Program-made: the position numbers and the translations under genes
Notes under the pieces: model-generated
The model's database searches: none
Seen by the model: only the letters and a program-made list of their open reading frames with translations
What the model was told of the DNA's origin: nothing
Origin: a virus
Reading direction: 5' to 3' (one strand)
Virus record (IMG/VR): IMGVR_UViG_3300028590_000065
Location: 1 to 31,923 of that record
DNA length: 31,923 nt
Shown: one piece after another, positions 19,148 through 26,989 of the stretch
Numbering within the stretch: position 1 is the first letter of the stretch
How the letters are laid out: each line of letters begins with the position of its first letter

Positions 19148-21515
19148 CACCGAGACCACGGGCATCGACTTCAACCACGGGGCCAAGCCTTATATAGTCA
19201 CCACATGTAGGGATGACGGCAGGGTCAAGTACTGGGAGTGGTTCGTTGATCCTGAGACCAGGCAGCCGATCATACCACCGGGTGAACTGGATGAGGTGAA
19301 AGAGTTACTCGACTCTGTTTATGCCAGTGGCGAGTTGGCCATACTTCAGAACACTAAGTTCGATGCAAGGGCACTGGCCACCATACTGCCAGGACTGGAG
19401 TTGTTCAACCCTGTACAGTCATTCTCTCCAGGAGCAAAGCTTCCCTGGTACAACATCCGTGACACCCTGATAGCTGGGCACCTGCTGGGTTCTAACTTAG
19501 ACCATGACCTTACCAGCATGGCCAGCCGGTACGTACGGAAGAACATCAAGCCATTGGAAGACAGGCTTGAAGAGGCATGCAAGAAGGCACGAGACTATAC
19601 CAGGCGTAGGCTCAAGACCTGGCGTATCGCCAGTGATTCTCTGGAGGAGATGCCATCAGCCACCGATAAGTCCTGGAAACTCGATACGTGGCTGCCAAGA
19701 GCGCTGGTTAACTACCAGTGGCTTGAAAGCCCGGCATACCAGAACTGCAAGAAACTCTGGGACAAGTATGGCCAGGATCACAAGTTACCTGCCTGGCGTA
19801 CCAAGTGGCCCGGCTGGAAGTATCACCCTCCAGAAGTTGACTCCGAAGACGTACACCCTTGGTGGACGGTGGCCATAGAGTACGCCAACATGGACAGTCA
19901 GGTAACCGTGCTGATGTGGCAGGTTATGTGGAAGCTGATCCAGGAGAAGAAGCTGGATAAGATCTACATGGTTTCTCTCCAGAGGCAACGCCTGGCATAT
20001 CGCATGGAGAGCAAGGGTGTCACCTTCAGCGGCACAAGGTTAGATCAGCAGGAGTGCGAGTACCTGGAGGAATCCGAGAGGGCTGGCCGGATATGCGTGA
20101 ACATAGCCAAGGGGTTTAAGGTTGAGAGATTAGTGGATGAGACTACTGGTGAGACGGTAGTCGAGCCTTACGATCTGGTGCTACCCAAGGGTGCGGTCAA
20201 CAATTCCATCAGAACCTTCTGCTTTGACGTACTAAAGCTAGAGCCAATCAGGGGTAAGAAGTCCAAGACCAGTAACCCCACTTTGGACAAGGGTGCCCTT
20301 GAGTACTACCTGGCTACGCTACCAGACAGGTCACTACAGAAGCGGTTCATCGAGAACCTGTCAGCCAAGCGTAAGAGGGATACAGCACTGGCTTACATAT
20401 CCTCTTACCGCAGGTTCGCCGTGCCACTGTTCAGTCAAGAGCTAGTGATGGACAGGGTGTTACAGAAGATGGTTGAGGACTGGTATGTACTCCACCCGAG
20501 CCTGAACCCTACCGGCACGGACACACTGAGGTGGTCCAGCCAGAACCCCAACGAGCAGAACATCAGCAAGAAGGAGGGTTTCAATCTACGGTACTGCTTC
20601 GGTCCCGCACCGGGTAGGGAGTGGTGGAGCTTAGACGCCGAGAACATTGAGCTACGACTGCCTGCTTACGAGGCTAAAGAGAAGGAGATGATAGACCTGT
20701 TCGAGCGTCCTAATGATCCTCCTTACTTCGGCAGTAACCACCTACTAGTTAGTCATATCTTACACAAGGAGAAGTTTGAGTTGTGTCTTAGCTGTACCGA
20801 GTGTAAGAAGGAGGTGCACAACAAGAACTCGAAGGCCAAGCAAGACGAGTGCTGTAAGTGTAAGCACTCCAAGCCCATGATCGACGGCAGGGTGTTCAAG
20901 AAACGATACGGCAGCGACCTGTACCAGTGGGTGAAGAACGGTAACTTCGCCGTGCAGTACGGGGCAGTTGAGGCTAGTGGCACAGCTGACAGAGCGTATC
21001 ACGTCAAGGGTGGTCAGCGTATGATCCAGGCCCGGTTCAAGAACATCAAGAAGCTGAACGACTCCATGATTGCCTTCGCCAACAAGCACGGCTACGTCGA
21101 GACAATACCAGACAAGACGGTTGATCCCGAGCGTGGCTATCCGTTACTGTGTACCAGAACAAGGTGGGATACCGTGTTGCCGACCGTACCCCTGAACTAT
21201 CACATACAGGGAACTGCCATGTGGTGGATGATGAAGGCCATGATCCGTTGCCAGGCTTTCCTCGACAGCATCAACACTGATAAGAGGATTGACCAGGCGT
21301 ACATTGCACTACAGGTTCATGACGAGCTAGTGTTCGACTTCCCCGCTGGCACTGGTGCAGAACCTTGGAAAGACAACTACGACAAGATTCAGATGATTCG
21401 CAAGCTGATGGAGCAAGGTGGTAACGATATCGGTATCCCCACGCCTGTTAGCTGCGAGTACCACGCAAATAACTGGAGCGAGGGTACTCGGGTAAAACTA
21501 GAACTGGCGGCGTGA
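19134..21515 (+). CDS. polA: Family-A DNA polymerase with 3'-5' exonuclease and zinc-like insertion
   Basis: ATG at 19134 follows GGGAG and places the first exonuclease motif (AIDTETTG) at residue 3, as in short phage Pol A proteins. Exo II (NTKFDARAL) and Exo III (YANMDSQVT) are intact. Polymerase motif A is SLDAENIELRLPA (D about 501), motif B VKNGNFAVQYGA, motif C QVHDELVFDF (about 727). The residue equal to E. coli F762 is Phe. The Arg that normally starts motif B (R754) is not seen; Tyr or Gln is there. Between A and B lies an insertion with CLSCTEC and CCKC, likely a zinc ribbon. It replicates phage DNA with the primase-helicase at 28181. Confidence 0.93.
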   Translation: MLAIDTETTGIDFNHGAKPYIVTTCRDDGRVKYWEWFVDPETRQPIIPPGELDEVKELLDSVYASGELAILQNTKFDARALATILPGLELFNPVQSFSPGAKLPWYNIRDTLIAGHLLGSNLDHDLTSMASRYVRKNIKPLEDRLEEACKKARDYTRRRLKTWRIASDSLEEMPSATDKSWKLDTWLPRALVNYQWLESPAYQNCKKLWDKYGQDHKLPAWRTKWPGWKYHPPEVDSEDVHPWWTVAIEYANMDSQVTVLMWQVMWKLIQEKKLDKIYMVSLQRQRLAYRMESKGVTFSGTRLDQQECEYLEESERAGRICVNIAKGFKVERLVDETTGETVVEPYDLVLPKGAVNNSIRTFCFDVLKLEPIRGKKSKTSNPTLDKGALEYYLATLPDRSLQKRFIENLSAKRKRDTALAYISSYRRFAVPLFSQELVMDRVLQKMVEDWYVLHPSLNPTGTDTLRWSSQNPNEQNISKKEGFNLRYCFGPAPGREWWSLDAENIELRLPAYEAKEKEMIDLFERPNDPPYFGSNHLLVSHILHKEKFELCLSCTECKKEVHNKNSKAKQDECCKCKHSKPMIDGRVFKKRYGSDLYQWVKNGNFAVQYGAVEASGTADRAYHVKGGQRMIQARFKNIKKLNDSMIAFANKHGYVETIPDKTVDPERGYPLLCTRTRWDTVLPTVPLNYHIQGTAMWWMMKAMIRCQAFLDSINTDKRIDQAYIALQVHDELVFDFPAGTGAEPWKDNYDKIQMIRKLMEQGGNDIGIPTPVSCEYHANNWSEGTRVKLELAA
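19637..19650 (-). repeat. 14-bp motif copy, 13/14, inverted
   Basis: TTCTCTGGAGGAGA inside the polymerase gene, read as S-L-E-E. The flanking GA before it is shared with the copy at 7631. Confidence 0.65.
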
Positions 21516-21519
21516 CCCG

Positions 21520-21548
21520 TTGCCAGGAGCAACTCCTGCTTTTATAAT
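21520..21548 (+). promoter_or_regulatory. Sigma70-type promoter with palindromic spacer, for nrdJ
   Basis: TTGCCA (21520-21525) and TATAAT (21543-21548) are 17 bases apart. A perfect palindrome CAGGAG-CAA-CTCCTG (21524-21538) lies in the spacer and is followed by CTTTT, so it may also act as a weak terminator of the polymerase unit. The arrangement parallels the promoter at 9707-9735. Confidence 0.7.
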
Positions 21549-21562
21549 GGACCTTTTCGCCG

Positions 21563-21640
21563 ACCCCACTCACCCACCCGGTTGCCCAGTACCGGGTTGG
21601 GGTAAAGCCTAGACTCGCATGGGTAGTGTATGCCACATGC
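21563..21640 (+). promoter_or_regulatory. Structured leader of the ribonucleotide reductase gene
   Basis: ACCCCA (21563-21568) pairs with TGGGGT (21598-21603) around an inner perfect ACCCGGT/ACCGGGT stem (21576-21582 with 21591-21597). A second hairpin GCATG/CATGC follows at 21617-21640. The leader of about 130 bases could be regulatory. I looked for a cobalamin riboswitch, which would make sense for a class II reductase, and did not find its B12 box. Confidence 0.45.
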
Positions 21641-21692
21641 AGAGGACACCAGTACCAATGTTGTAAACTGATGAGTGAGTAAGGAGTGTTGG

Positions 21693-23354
21693 ATGTTCGA
21701 GACTGAATTTGCCAGGACCATCTACGAGAAGAAGTATGCAATGGAGCTGAACGGTAGAAAGGAGTCCTGGCCAGAGACGGCCAACAGGGTTGCCCACTGT
21801 GTGATGGATCCTTATATGCCGGAATTGGCTGGTAGGGTAGAGAAGCTGATAGCCGAGAAGAAGTTTATACCAGGAGGAAGATACCTGTACGCGGCTGGCA
21901 GACCGTTCCCCCAAACCAACAACTGCTTCTTGTTCAGTGTGAATGACAGCAGGGAGAGTTGGGGGCAGTTGATGCAGAAGATTACCGTGTCTCTCATGAC
22001 GGGAGGCGGCATAGGCGTGGTGTACTCTAACCTACGTGCGGAAGAGTGTGTCGTCAAGGGCATGGGTGGTAAGTCTACTGGACCCTGTTCTCTGATGAGC
22101 ATGGTGAACGAAGCAGGTCGGTACATCATGCAGGGTGGGTCCAGACGCAGTGCCATCTGGGCTGGACTCCACTGGTGGCACCCGGATGTCTTTAGCTTCA
22201 TTAAGATGAAGGACTGGCCCGAGCTTGTAAGGAAGGGGAAGAAAGAGGACTTCAACTTCCCAGCCAGAATGGATATGACAAACATCTCGGTCATCCTGGA
22301 TGATGACTTCTTCGCAGCCATCAGTGACCCCAGGTGGAACAGGTGCTACCAGTTGGGTAGGGACACGTTCACGGTCAGCCACAGATGGGCGGTACAGGTG
22401 TACGACATGGCAGTCAGGGGTATGATGGAGACGGGTGAGCCTGGCTTCTCCGTTGACATTGGTCCCAACTCAGGGGAGAACCTTCGCAACGCATGCACAG
22501 AGGTTACAAGCAGGGACGATGAGGACTGCTGTAACCTTGCTAGTCTGAGCATGCCGAGGTTCTCAAGCAAGGAGGAGTTCGCCGACGCTGTGTCCCTTAG
22601 TACGGCGTTCTTACTCTGCGGCACACTGTACTCCAAGCTACCGATTCCGGGCATGCACAAGGTTAGGGAGAAGAACAGGAGACTCGGCCTTGGTCTGATG
22701 GGCATGCACGAATGGATGCTACAGCGTGGTATCCAGTATGGGGTTAACGACGAGATGGCTAAGTGGCTGGACGCCTACTGCACCTCCCAGTCAGAAGCAT
22801 ACTTTTATGCGGACAGGTTGGGTGTGAGCAGGCCGGTTGCAACCAGAGCAGTGGCACCAACCGGCACCATCTCTATAGTAGCCGAGACTACCTCCGGTAT
22901 CGAGCCTATCCCTGCCTGTGCGTATCTCAGACGATACCTGGACGGCAAGGTGTGGAAGTCTCAGTTCGTTATCGACTCTACGATTCGCAGGTTGGTCGAG
23001 AAGTACAACGTTGATCCCGACCTTGTTGAAGACGCCCACCGCCTGGCACACGACGTTGAGAGGCGTATCAAGTTCCAGGCTTGGGTTCAAAAGAAGGTTG
23101 ATCACGCAATATCCTCGACAGTCAACATGCCTCCATGGGGTTCCGAGATCAACAACGAGGGTAAGGTCAAAGAGTTTGGTCAGACTCTCATGAAGTTCCT
23201 GCCAGAACTGCGTGGCTTCACGGTCTACCCTCACGGCAGCAGGGACGGTCAGCCAATCGTACCGGTACCGTACCGGACAGCCGTCAACCGGACGGGTGTT
23301 ATATTCGAGGACAACTCTATGGACACTTGCAAGAGCGGTGCTTGCTGGTCCTAG
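21693..23354 (+). CDS. nrdJ: Class II (adenosylcobalamin-dependent) ribonucleotide reductase
   Basis: ATG at 21693 follows AAGGAG; an in-frame GTG at 21675 lies before that SD. The 553-residue monomer-type enzyme reduces ribonucleotides to deoxyribonucleotides. Seen: NCFLFSVNDSRESW with the first redox Cys (about 78), LMTGGGIGVVYSNLR, GPCSLMSMVNEAGRYIMQGG, NACTEVTSRDDEDCCNL with the N-C-E radical-site triad (266-270) and a second redox Cys, GLGLMGMHEWML, APTGTISIVAETTSGIEP, and a C-terminal CKSGACWS pair for re-reduction. No NrdB or activase gene is next to it, as expected for class II. It has its own promoter and structured leader. Confidence 0.9.
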   Translation: MFETEFARTIYEKKYAMELNGRKESWPETANRVAHCVMDPYMPELAGRVEKLIAEKKFIPGGRYLYAAGRPFPQTNNCFLFSVNDSRESWGQLMQKITVSLMTGGGIGVVYSNLRAEECVVKGMGGKSTGPCSLMSMVNEAGRYIMQGGSRRSAIWAGLHWWHPDVFSFIKMKDWPELVRKGKKEDFNFPARMDMTNISVILDDDFFAAISDPRWNRCYQLGRDTFTVSHRWAVQVYDMAVRGMMETGEPGFSVDIGPNSGENLRNACTEVTSRDDEDCCNLASLSMPRFSSKEEFADAVSLSTAFLLCGTLYSKLPIPGMHKVREKNRRLGLGLMGMHEWMLQRGIQYGVNDEMAKWLDAYCTSQSEAYFYADRLGVSRPVATRAVAPTGTISIVAETTSGIEPIPACAYLRRYLDGKVWKSQFVIDSTIRRLVEKYNVDPDLVEDAHRLAHDVERRIKFQAWVQKKVDHAISSTVNMPPWGSEINNEGKVKEFGQTLMKFLPELRGFTVYPHGSRDGQPIVPVPYRTAVNRTGVIFEDNSMDTCKSGACWS

Positions 23355-23364
23355 AGTCTGTATG

Positions 23365-23418
23365 ACGGGTTGGGGGAGTAGACTGGTTTTCCTCCTGTCC
23401 AGTCGAAACCCCACCCGT
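23365..23418 (+). terminator. Large nested hairpin after nrdJ
   Basis: ACGGGT and GGGG (23365-23375) pair with CCCC and ACCCGT (23409-23418), enclosing GACTGG/CCAGTC (23381-23386 with 23399-23404). Only TGTT follows, so it is a weak intrinsic terminator or an mRNA-stabilising structure rather than a clear stop. Confidence 0.45.
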
Positions 23419-23440
23419 TGTTATCTACAGGGGGATATGA

Positions 23441-24316
23441 ATGTTAGTAAGTGATGCCGGTAAGCTACCCCCGTTCGAGCGACTGGTATACTGGGTAACC
23501 GAGCGGGAGCAGATTCGTATGAAGAAGAAGATGGGTTTGCCCAAGCCCTGGACAGATGACAGGATTCTGCAGAGTAGGAAGTTCTGCAACGTAGTCAGGG
23601 CAGACGACAAGGTGTCTTCTTGGTTGATCAAGAACTGGTATACGCCCTACAAGGACCACCCCAACATACTGTTGGCTGCAACCCTGGCTAGACACCTTAA
23701 CAGGGTTGATTCACTAGAGGCTGTAGGATTTCCTCACGTATGGGAGCCTACCCGACTAACAGATCTTCTGGAGGAAAGGAGTAGACATGGGTTGAAAAAC
23801 TTCTCCGCAGCGTACCTGATAACCGGCAATCACGGCTGTCGAGACCGTGAGAAGCAGACTAAGGTGTATCAGGTTATCAACATAGTCTGTGACACCATGT
23901 ATCGTATGGCACCAGATATAACCCCGTTTAGCATGCGGTCAACCTGGATGGATTTGCAGGGGTTTCCAGGTGTGAGCAAGTTCATAGCTAGCCAGATAGT
24001 AGCAGACTTGCGTTGGGCGGTGACGGGTGAGTGGGCCGATCGGTGGACTTGGTTCCCCGTAGGACCGGGTTCGGTTAAGGGTCTGAACCGGCTGTATGAG
24101 CGAGACATGCGGTACAAGGTGAGCGGACGACAGTTCCAGGTTGAGATGAAAGAGGTTAAGGAAAGGTTGAGTAGGAGGCTGAACAAACACCTGGTGGCTA
24201 GGATGGAAGCCATAGACTTCCAAAACTGCATGTGTGAGTATGACAAGTGGGAGCGAACCAGGCTCCACGAGGGTAGGACACGGGGTCTTTATGATGGGAA
24301 AGGAGACGAGTGGTGA
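23441..24316 (+). CDS. HMUDK-helical / alpha-glutamyl-putrescinyl thymine pyrophosphorylase-type protein
   Basis: The ATG follows AGGGGGA. The 291-residue protein has the signature start FERLVYWVTEREQIRMKKK, GLPKPWTDDRI and KFCNVVRADDKVSSW. I recognise these as the helical domain of 5-hydroxymethyl-dU DNA kinases and the thymine pyrophosphorylase clade, which act in making hypermodified thymine in phages such as SP10 and W-14. A Walker A motif is not visible (GNHGCRDREKQ is not one), so a separate kinase step would be needed or another clade activity is meant. A 12/14 genome motif is at 23764-23777. Neighbours: FkbM methyltransferase, then a ThyA-like enzyme. Confidence 0.72.
   Translation: MLVSDAGKLPPFERLVYWVTEREQIRMKKKMGLPKPWTDDRILQSRKFCNVVRADDKVSSWLIKNWYTPYKDHPNILLAATLARHLNRVDSLEAVGFPHVWEPTRLTDLLEERSRHGLKNFSAAYLITGNHGCRDREKQTKVYQVINIVCDTMYRMAPDITPFSMRSTWMDLQGFPGVSKFIASQIVADLRWAVTGEWADRWTWFPVGPGSVKGLNRLYERDMRYKVSGRQFQVEMKEVKERLSRRLNKHLVARMEAIDFQNCMCEYDKWERTRLHEGRTRGLYDGKGDEW
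23764..23777 (-). repeat. 14-bp motif copy, 12/14, inverted
   Basis: TCTTCTGGAGGAAA inside the pyrophosphorylase-type gene, read as L-L-E-E. Confidence 0.5.
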
Positions 24317-25026
24317 TAAGAGTTTCCAGCAAGAAACTGGTGGTTACCAAGATACAGGGTGTTAACTTTCGGTATAGACCAGACACTACTGATAGTCACA
24401 CCATACGAGAGGTATTTAAGGACAAGTCGTATCGAAAGGTGAAGGTGGGATTCGACGTGCTGCCTGGGGAACGATGGTTAGATCTAGGAGCTAACATCGG
24501 AGTGTTCGCACTCTACTGCCACCTGGCCGGAGCGAGAGTCACCTGCTACGAACCAGATGAGGATAACTATACTCTCCTCCAGAGAAACTGCCCGTGGGCA
24601 GACTGCCACATGGCTGCCGTTACGGAACACAACTGTCATGAGGTTGACCTGTATCACAACGGAGACCCTAGCAATACGGCTAGGCATACCGTGATGAGAG
24701 TTCGAGGGTACAAGCATAGCAGACTAGTACCTAACGTGTGGGCTGGGTTGCTACAAGGTGGTTGGGATGGGGTGAAAATGGATATTGAGGGGTCTGAGCT
24801 TGGTATAATAGACGCCGATCTTATACCTCCGTGCAACAAGCTGGTACTGGAGTACCACCATAGCAGAGACAAGTCTCTAGCCAACTTCGCCAGGAGGTTG
24901 AGTCGATTAAGAGACCAGTTCCACACGGTATGTTACCGTGCAGAACTGGATAGAATGATGCAGGATGGGGTGGGATGCCCTATGCTTGACAGGATGATGT
25001 TTTGCATAGGGCGGAGGGTCACTTGA
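24313..25026 (+). CDS. FkbM-family SAM-dependent methyltransferase
   Basis: Start GTG at 24313 overlaps the previous stop (GTGA) with GGAGACGA upstream; GTG at 24310 is an alternative. The 237-residue protein shows SAM motif I WLDLGANIGVFALY (about 56-69), an acidic partner CYEPDEDNY, and the FkbM hallmark GVKMDIEGSEL near 157. FkbM enzymes methylate sugars or other small groups. Here it sits between a thymine-modification-type gene and a ThyA-like gene, so a part in DNA-base tailoring is possible, but not shown. Its 3' end overlaps the convergent minus-strand gene by 8 bases. Confidence 0.85.
   Translation: MIRVSSKKLVVTKIQGVNFRYRPDTTDSHTIREVFKDKSYRKVKVGFDVLPGERWLDLGANIGVFALYCHLAGARVTCYEPDEDNYTLLQRNCPWADCHMAAVTEHNCHEVDLYHNGDPSNTARHTVMRVRGYKHSRLVPNVWAGLLQGGWDGVKMDIEGSELGIIDADLIPPCNKLVLEYHHSRDKSLANFARRLSRLRDQFHTVCYRAELDRMMQDGVGCPMLDRMMFCIGRRVT
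24573..24586 (+). repeat. 14-bp motif copy, 13/14
   Basis: TCTCCTCCAGAGAA inside the methyltransferase gene, read as L-L-Q-R-N. Confidence 0.65.
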
Positions 25027-25411
25027 CGAGCTTCTTGCCGTTGGCGGTGATGACGAAGGTGATTTTCTCTTTGCCATCAACGTTCTTGACAACCTCTTTG
25101 ATCAGACCTTTTGCAGAAAGGCTACCATCGTAGGCTTGACGCATGACCGGGGTGAGGTTCTTGTAGTAGCCGGTCTTCGCCTCGATGTCTCGATAGCTGT
25201 GCTCCGTACCGTCGGACATCGCACGCAGGATACGGTACTGTACCAAACCCAGTCCAACGGACGTAGCGTTCTCACGCTCCTCTTCCGGTGTCAGCTTGGT
25301 CAGCTTCTGAGCCGGTGGCTTTGGAGTGGCTGGCTTCTGAGCCGCCGGTTTCTTGCCAGCCGGTTTGGTTGCGGTTGCGGTGGAGGCGACTGGCTTCTTG
25401 ACTTCCGACAT
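25019..25411 (-). CDS. Winged-helix-like DNA-binding protein with Lys/Ala/Pro tail
   Basis: The only convincing minus-strand gene. The 130-residue product opens with a Lys/Ala/Pro/Thr-rich tail (PAGKKPAAQKPATPKPPAQK, about 18-37), like histone H1-type tails. The rest, from about residue 40, reads as a winged helix: GLVQYRILRAMSDG, YRDIEAKTGYYKNLTPVMRQA, GLIKEVVKN and ITFVITANGKKL. It could be a repressor or nucleoid-type protein. AAGGAGCTAAGTC leads to its ATG, and a good promoter (25456-25484) and an RTCGCCC element lie upstream on its strand. It faces the rest of the genome head-on. Confidence 0.75.
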   Translation of the reverse strand: MSEVKKPVASTATATKPAGKKPAAQKPATPKPPAQKLTKLTPEEERENATSVGLGLVQYRILRAMSDGTEHSYRDIEAKTGYYKNLTPVMRQAYDGSLSAKGLIKEVVKNVDGKEKITFVITANGKKLVK

Positions 25412-25440
25412 GACTTAGCTCCTTACAGGGCGATGGTTAT
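25412..25440 (-). promoter_or_regulatory. Minus-strand leader with ATCGCCC
   Basis: Read on the minus strand, CCATCGCCCTGTAAGGAGC precedes the ATG of the winged-helix gene. The ATCGCCC motif has the same orientation and distance to the SD as in the plus-strand leaders at the left end, which supports it as a real leader element. Confidence 0.45.
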
Positions 25441-25455
25441 GGTCCACACAAGAGT

Positions 25456-25484
25456 AGTATAGGAGAGAGCTATGGATTAGTCAA
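25456..25484 (-). promoter_or_regulatory. Sigma70-type promoter for the minus-strand gene
   Basis: On the minus strand TTGACT (25484-25479) and TATACT (25461-25456) are 17 bases apart. It serves the winged-helix gene with a leader of roughly 40 bases. Confidence 0.7.
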
Positions 25485-25527
25485 TAGATATTCGATAAAA
25501 ATTTGGACGGGATACACGGAGGGGCTG

Positions 25528-25556
25528 TTGATTTTGAGGTTTAGTTCTGTTAACAT
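25528..25556 (+). promoter_or_regulatory. Weak candidate promoter for the ThyA-like gene
   Basis: TTGATT (25528-25533) and TAACAT (25551-25556) with a 17-base spacer. Each box has only 4 of 6 consensus bases. A promoter is expected here because the upstream neighbour is divergent. Confidence 0.3.
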
Positions 25557-25593
25557 TAGGAAGATAGTCGCCCGACTAAGACAGGAGGATACC

Positions 25594-26838
25594 ATGCACC
25601 TGAAGTACAGAGACTTAGCGGATGCGTTTCACCAAGTAGTCGAGTTGTTCCACACAGGTAGGGCACTGGTCGAGAAGACACCCAGTCGGTACGGTGACTG
25701 CATCTACCATCCGGAGCCAATCACCATCACCTATCACAATCCTAAAGCCAGGGTACTGCTCAACCCTGCACGGGATTGTAACCCGTTCTTCCACCTGTAC
25801 GAAGCATTGTGGATGCTAGCTGGCAGGAATGATGTGGCTCCGTTGCAGTACTACGTCAAGAGGATGGCCGAGTTTAGCGACGATGGAATGACGTTCAATG
25901 GTGCTTACGGGTATAGGTGGCGTCGTTATATGATTGAGGATGGCAACGCTGACTACGTCAGTAAACACGGCGGAATGCTGGAGCCACCAACCTACGTTGA
26001 CCAACTCCAGGTAATCATCAACCACCTGAGAGCCAACCCCCACAGTAGGCGTGCGGTGTTGTCAATGTGGAATGTGGGGGGCGATCTACTGAGGATAGAT
26101 AACTCCAAGGATGTGTGTTGTAACTTGGTGGTTATGTTCGCCCTGCGTACGGACCCGGTCTGCCCAACATGCAAGGGTAACTGGACACCAGAGCGTGCGG
26201 CAGAGCTTGACGAGTCCCCATTCACCTGTCCGAACTGTGTTGGCGACCCAGATAACATCTTCTTGCCCAACCGGTGGCTAGACATGACTGTCGTTAACAG
26301 GAGTAATGACATGATCTGGGGACTGTTCGGAGCCAACTATGTGCATTTTACTTTCCTCCAGGAATATCTAGCCGCACACCTTGGTGTGCAGGTCGGGAAG
26401 TATCACCACGTTACCAATAATCTGCACGCCTACACCAACAATTGGAACCCGGAGGAGTGGCTTGAGTCTGGTAGGGATGTGCAGGCTATTCAGAATCTGG
26501 CTAGTGACACCAGCAAGAACCATGTCCCATTGGTTCATAACTGGACAGTGTTTGATCGAGAACTAAAGGATTTTGTTGACATCAATCAGAATCCAACTGA
26601 GCGTTCTGTGGAGATGATAGACTCATTGAACTGGGACGAGCCGTTCTTCAGGACAGTAGCACAGCCCATGTTCTCGGCGTTCCACCACTACAAGCTAGGG
26701 TCACCGGCAACACAGGTAAGGAAGCGTATCCTTCAGATCAAAGATTTCGCCTGGAAGATTGCGGCTACAATGTGGACAGAGACGAGGTACAAGAGGGTGG
26801 TTAATGCCTCTACCAGAGAAGACCAGACGCAACCGTGA
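25594..26838 (+). CDS. Thymidylate-synthase-family enzyme with zinc-ribbon-like insertion
   Basis: ATG at 25594 has AGGAGG 5 bases upstream; the frame is open further but without an SD. The 414-residue protein has TS elements: FHLYEALWMLAGRNDV, FNGAYGYRWRRYM, NPHSRRAVLSMWN (phosphate-binding Arg pair), SKDVCCNLVVMF (catalytic Cys followed by Asn rather than His), NRSNDMIWGLFGAN (Asn suited to dUMP) and TNNLHAY. An insertion with CPTC and CPNC (about 190-220) looks like a zinc ribbon. It could be a methylating TS or a dUMP hydroxymethylase; sequence alone does not decide. The latter would link it to the thymine-modification gene at 23441. Confidence 0.85.
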   Translation: MHLKYRDLADAFHQVVELFHTGRALVEKTPSRYGDCIYHPEPITITYHNPKARVLLNPARDCNPFFHLYEALWMLAGRNDVAPLQYYVKRMAEFSDDGMTFNGAYGYRWRRYMIEDGNADYVSKHGGMLEPPTYVDQLQVIINHLRANPHSRRAVLSMWNVGGDLLRIDNSKDVCCNLVVMFALRTDPVCPTCKGNWTPERAAELDESPFTCPNCVGDPDNIFLPNRWLDMTVVNRSNDMIWGLFGANYVHFTFLQEYLAAHLGVQVGKYHHVTNNLHAYTNNWNPEEWLESGRDVQAIQNLASDTSKNHVPLVHNWTVFDRELKDFVDINQNPTERSVEMIDSLNWDEPFFRTVAQPMFSAFHHYKLGSPATQVRKRILQIKDFAWKIAATMWTETRYKRVVNASTREDQTQP

Positions 26839-26989
26839 GTTGATCCGGTATTGGTTGGCAGGCGAGTCTTATGCGGCCCTGGCGAAGAGGTTCAACATCT
26901 CTATATCTAGAGTTTACGGTGTGATACGGAGGTTCTACTTGAATGGGAATCCACGGTACAACGATATTACAAGAAGGAGTAACACTTGA
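26804..26989 (+). CDS. Small helix-turn-helix protein, 61 aa
   Basis: ATG at 26804 overlaps the end of the ThyA-like gene in another frame, with GAGGGTGG upstream. The sequence ELIRYWLAGESYAALAKRFN followed by ISISRVYGVIRRFY is a textbook helix-turn-helix of the resolvase/Trp-repressor-like kind. It is probably a DNA-binding regulator. Its stop overlaps the TTG start of the next gene. Confidence 0.75.
   Translation: MPLPEKTRRNRELIRYWLAGESYAALAKRFNISISRVYGVIRRFYLNGNPRYNDITRRSNT

Noticed and set aside
9707-21548. Virion RNA polymerase (N4-type) hairpin promoters
   Set aside because: The 3-base-loop palindromes recall N4 early promoters, but each site also has good sigma70 -35 and -10 boxes and the loops and stems lack the N4 consensus.
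21549-21692. Cobalamin riboswitch before the class II ribonucleotide reductase
   Set aside because: The pairing would make sense biologically, but the B12 box and the conserved GCCACTG element are absent and the leader is rather short.
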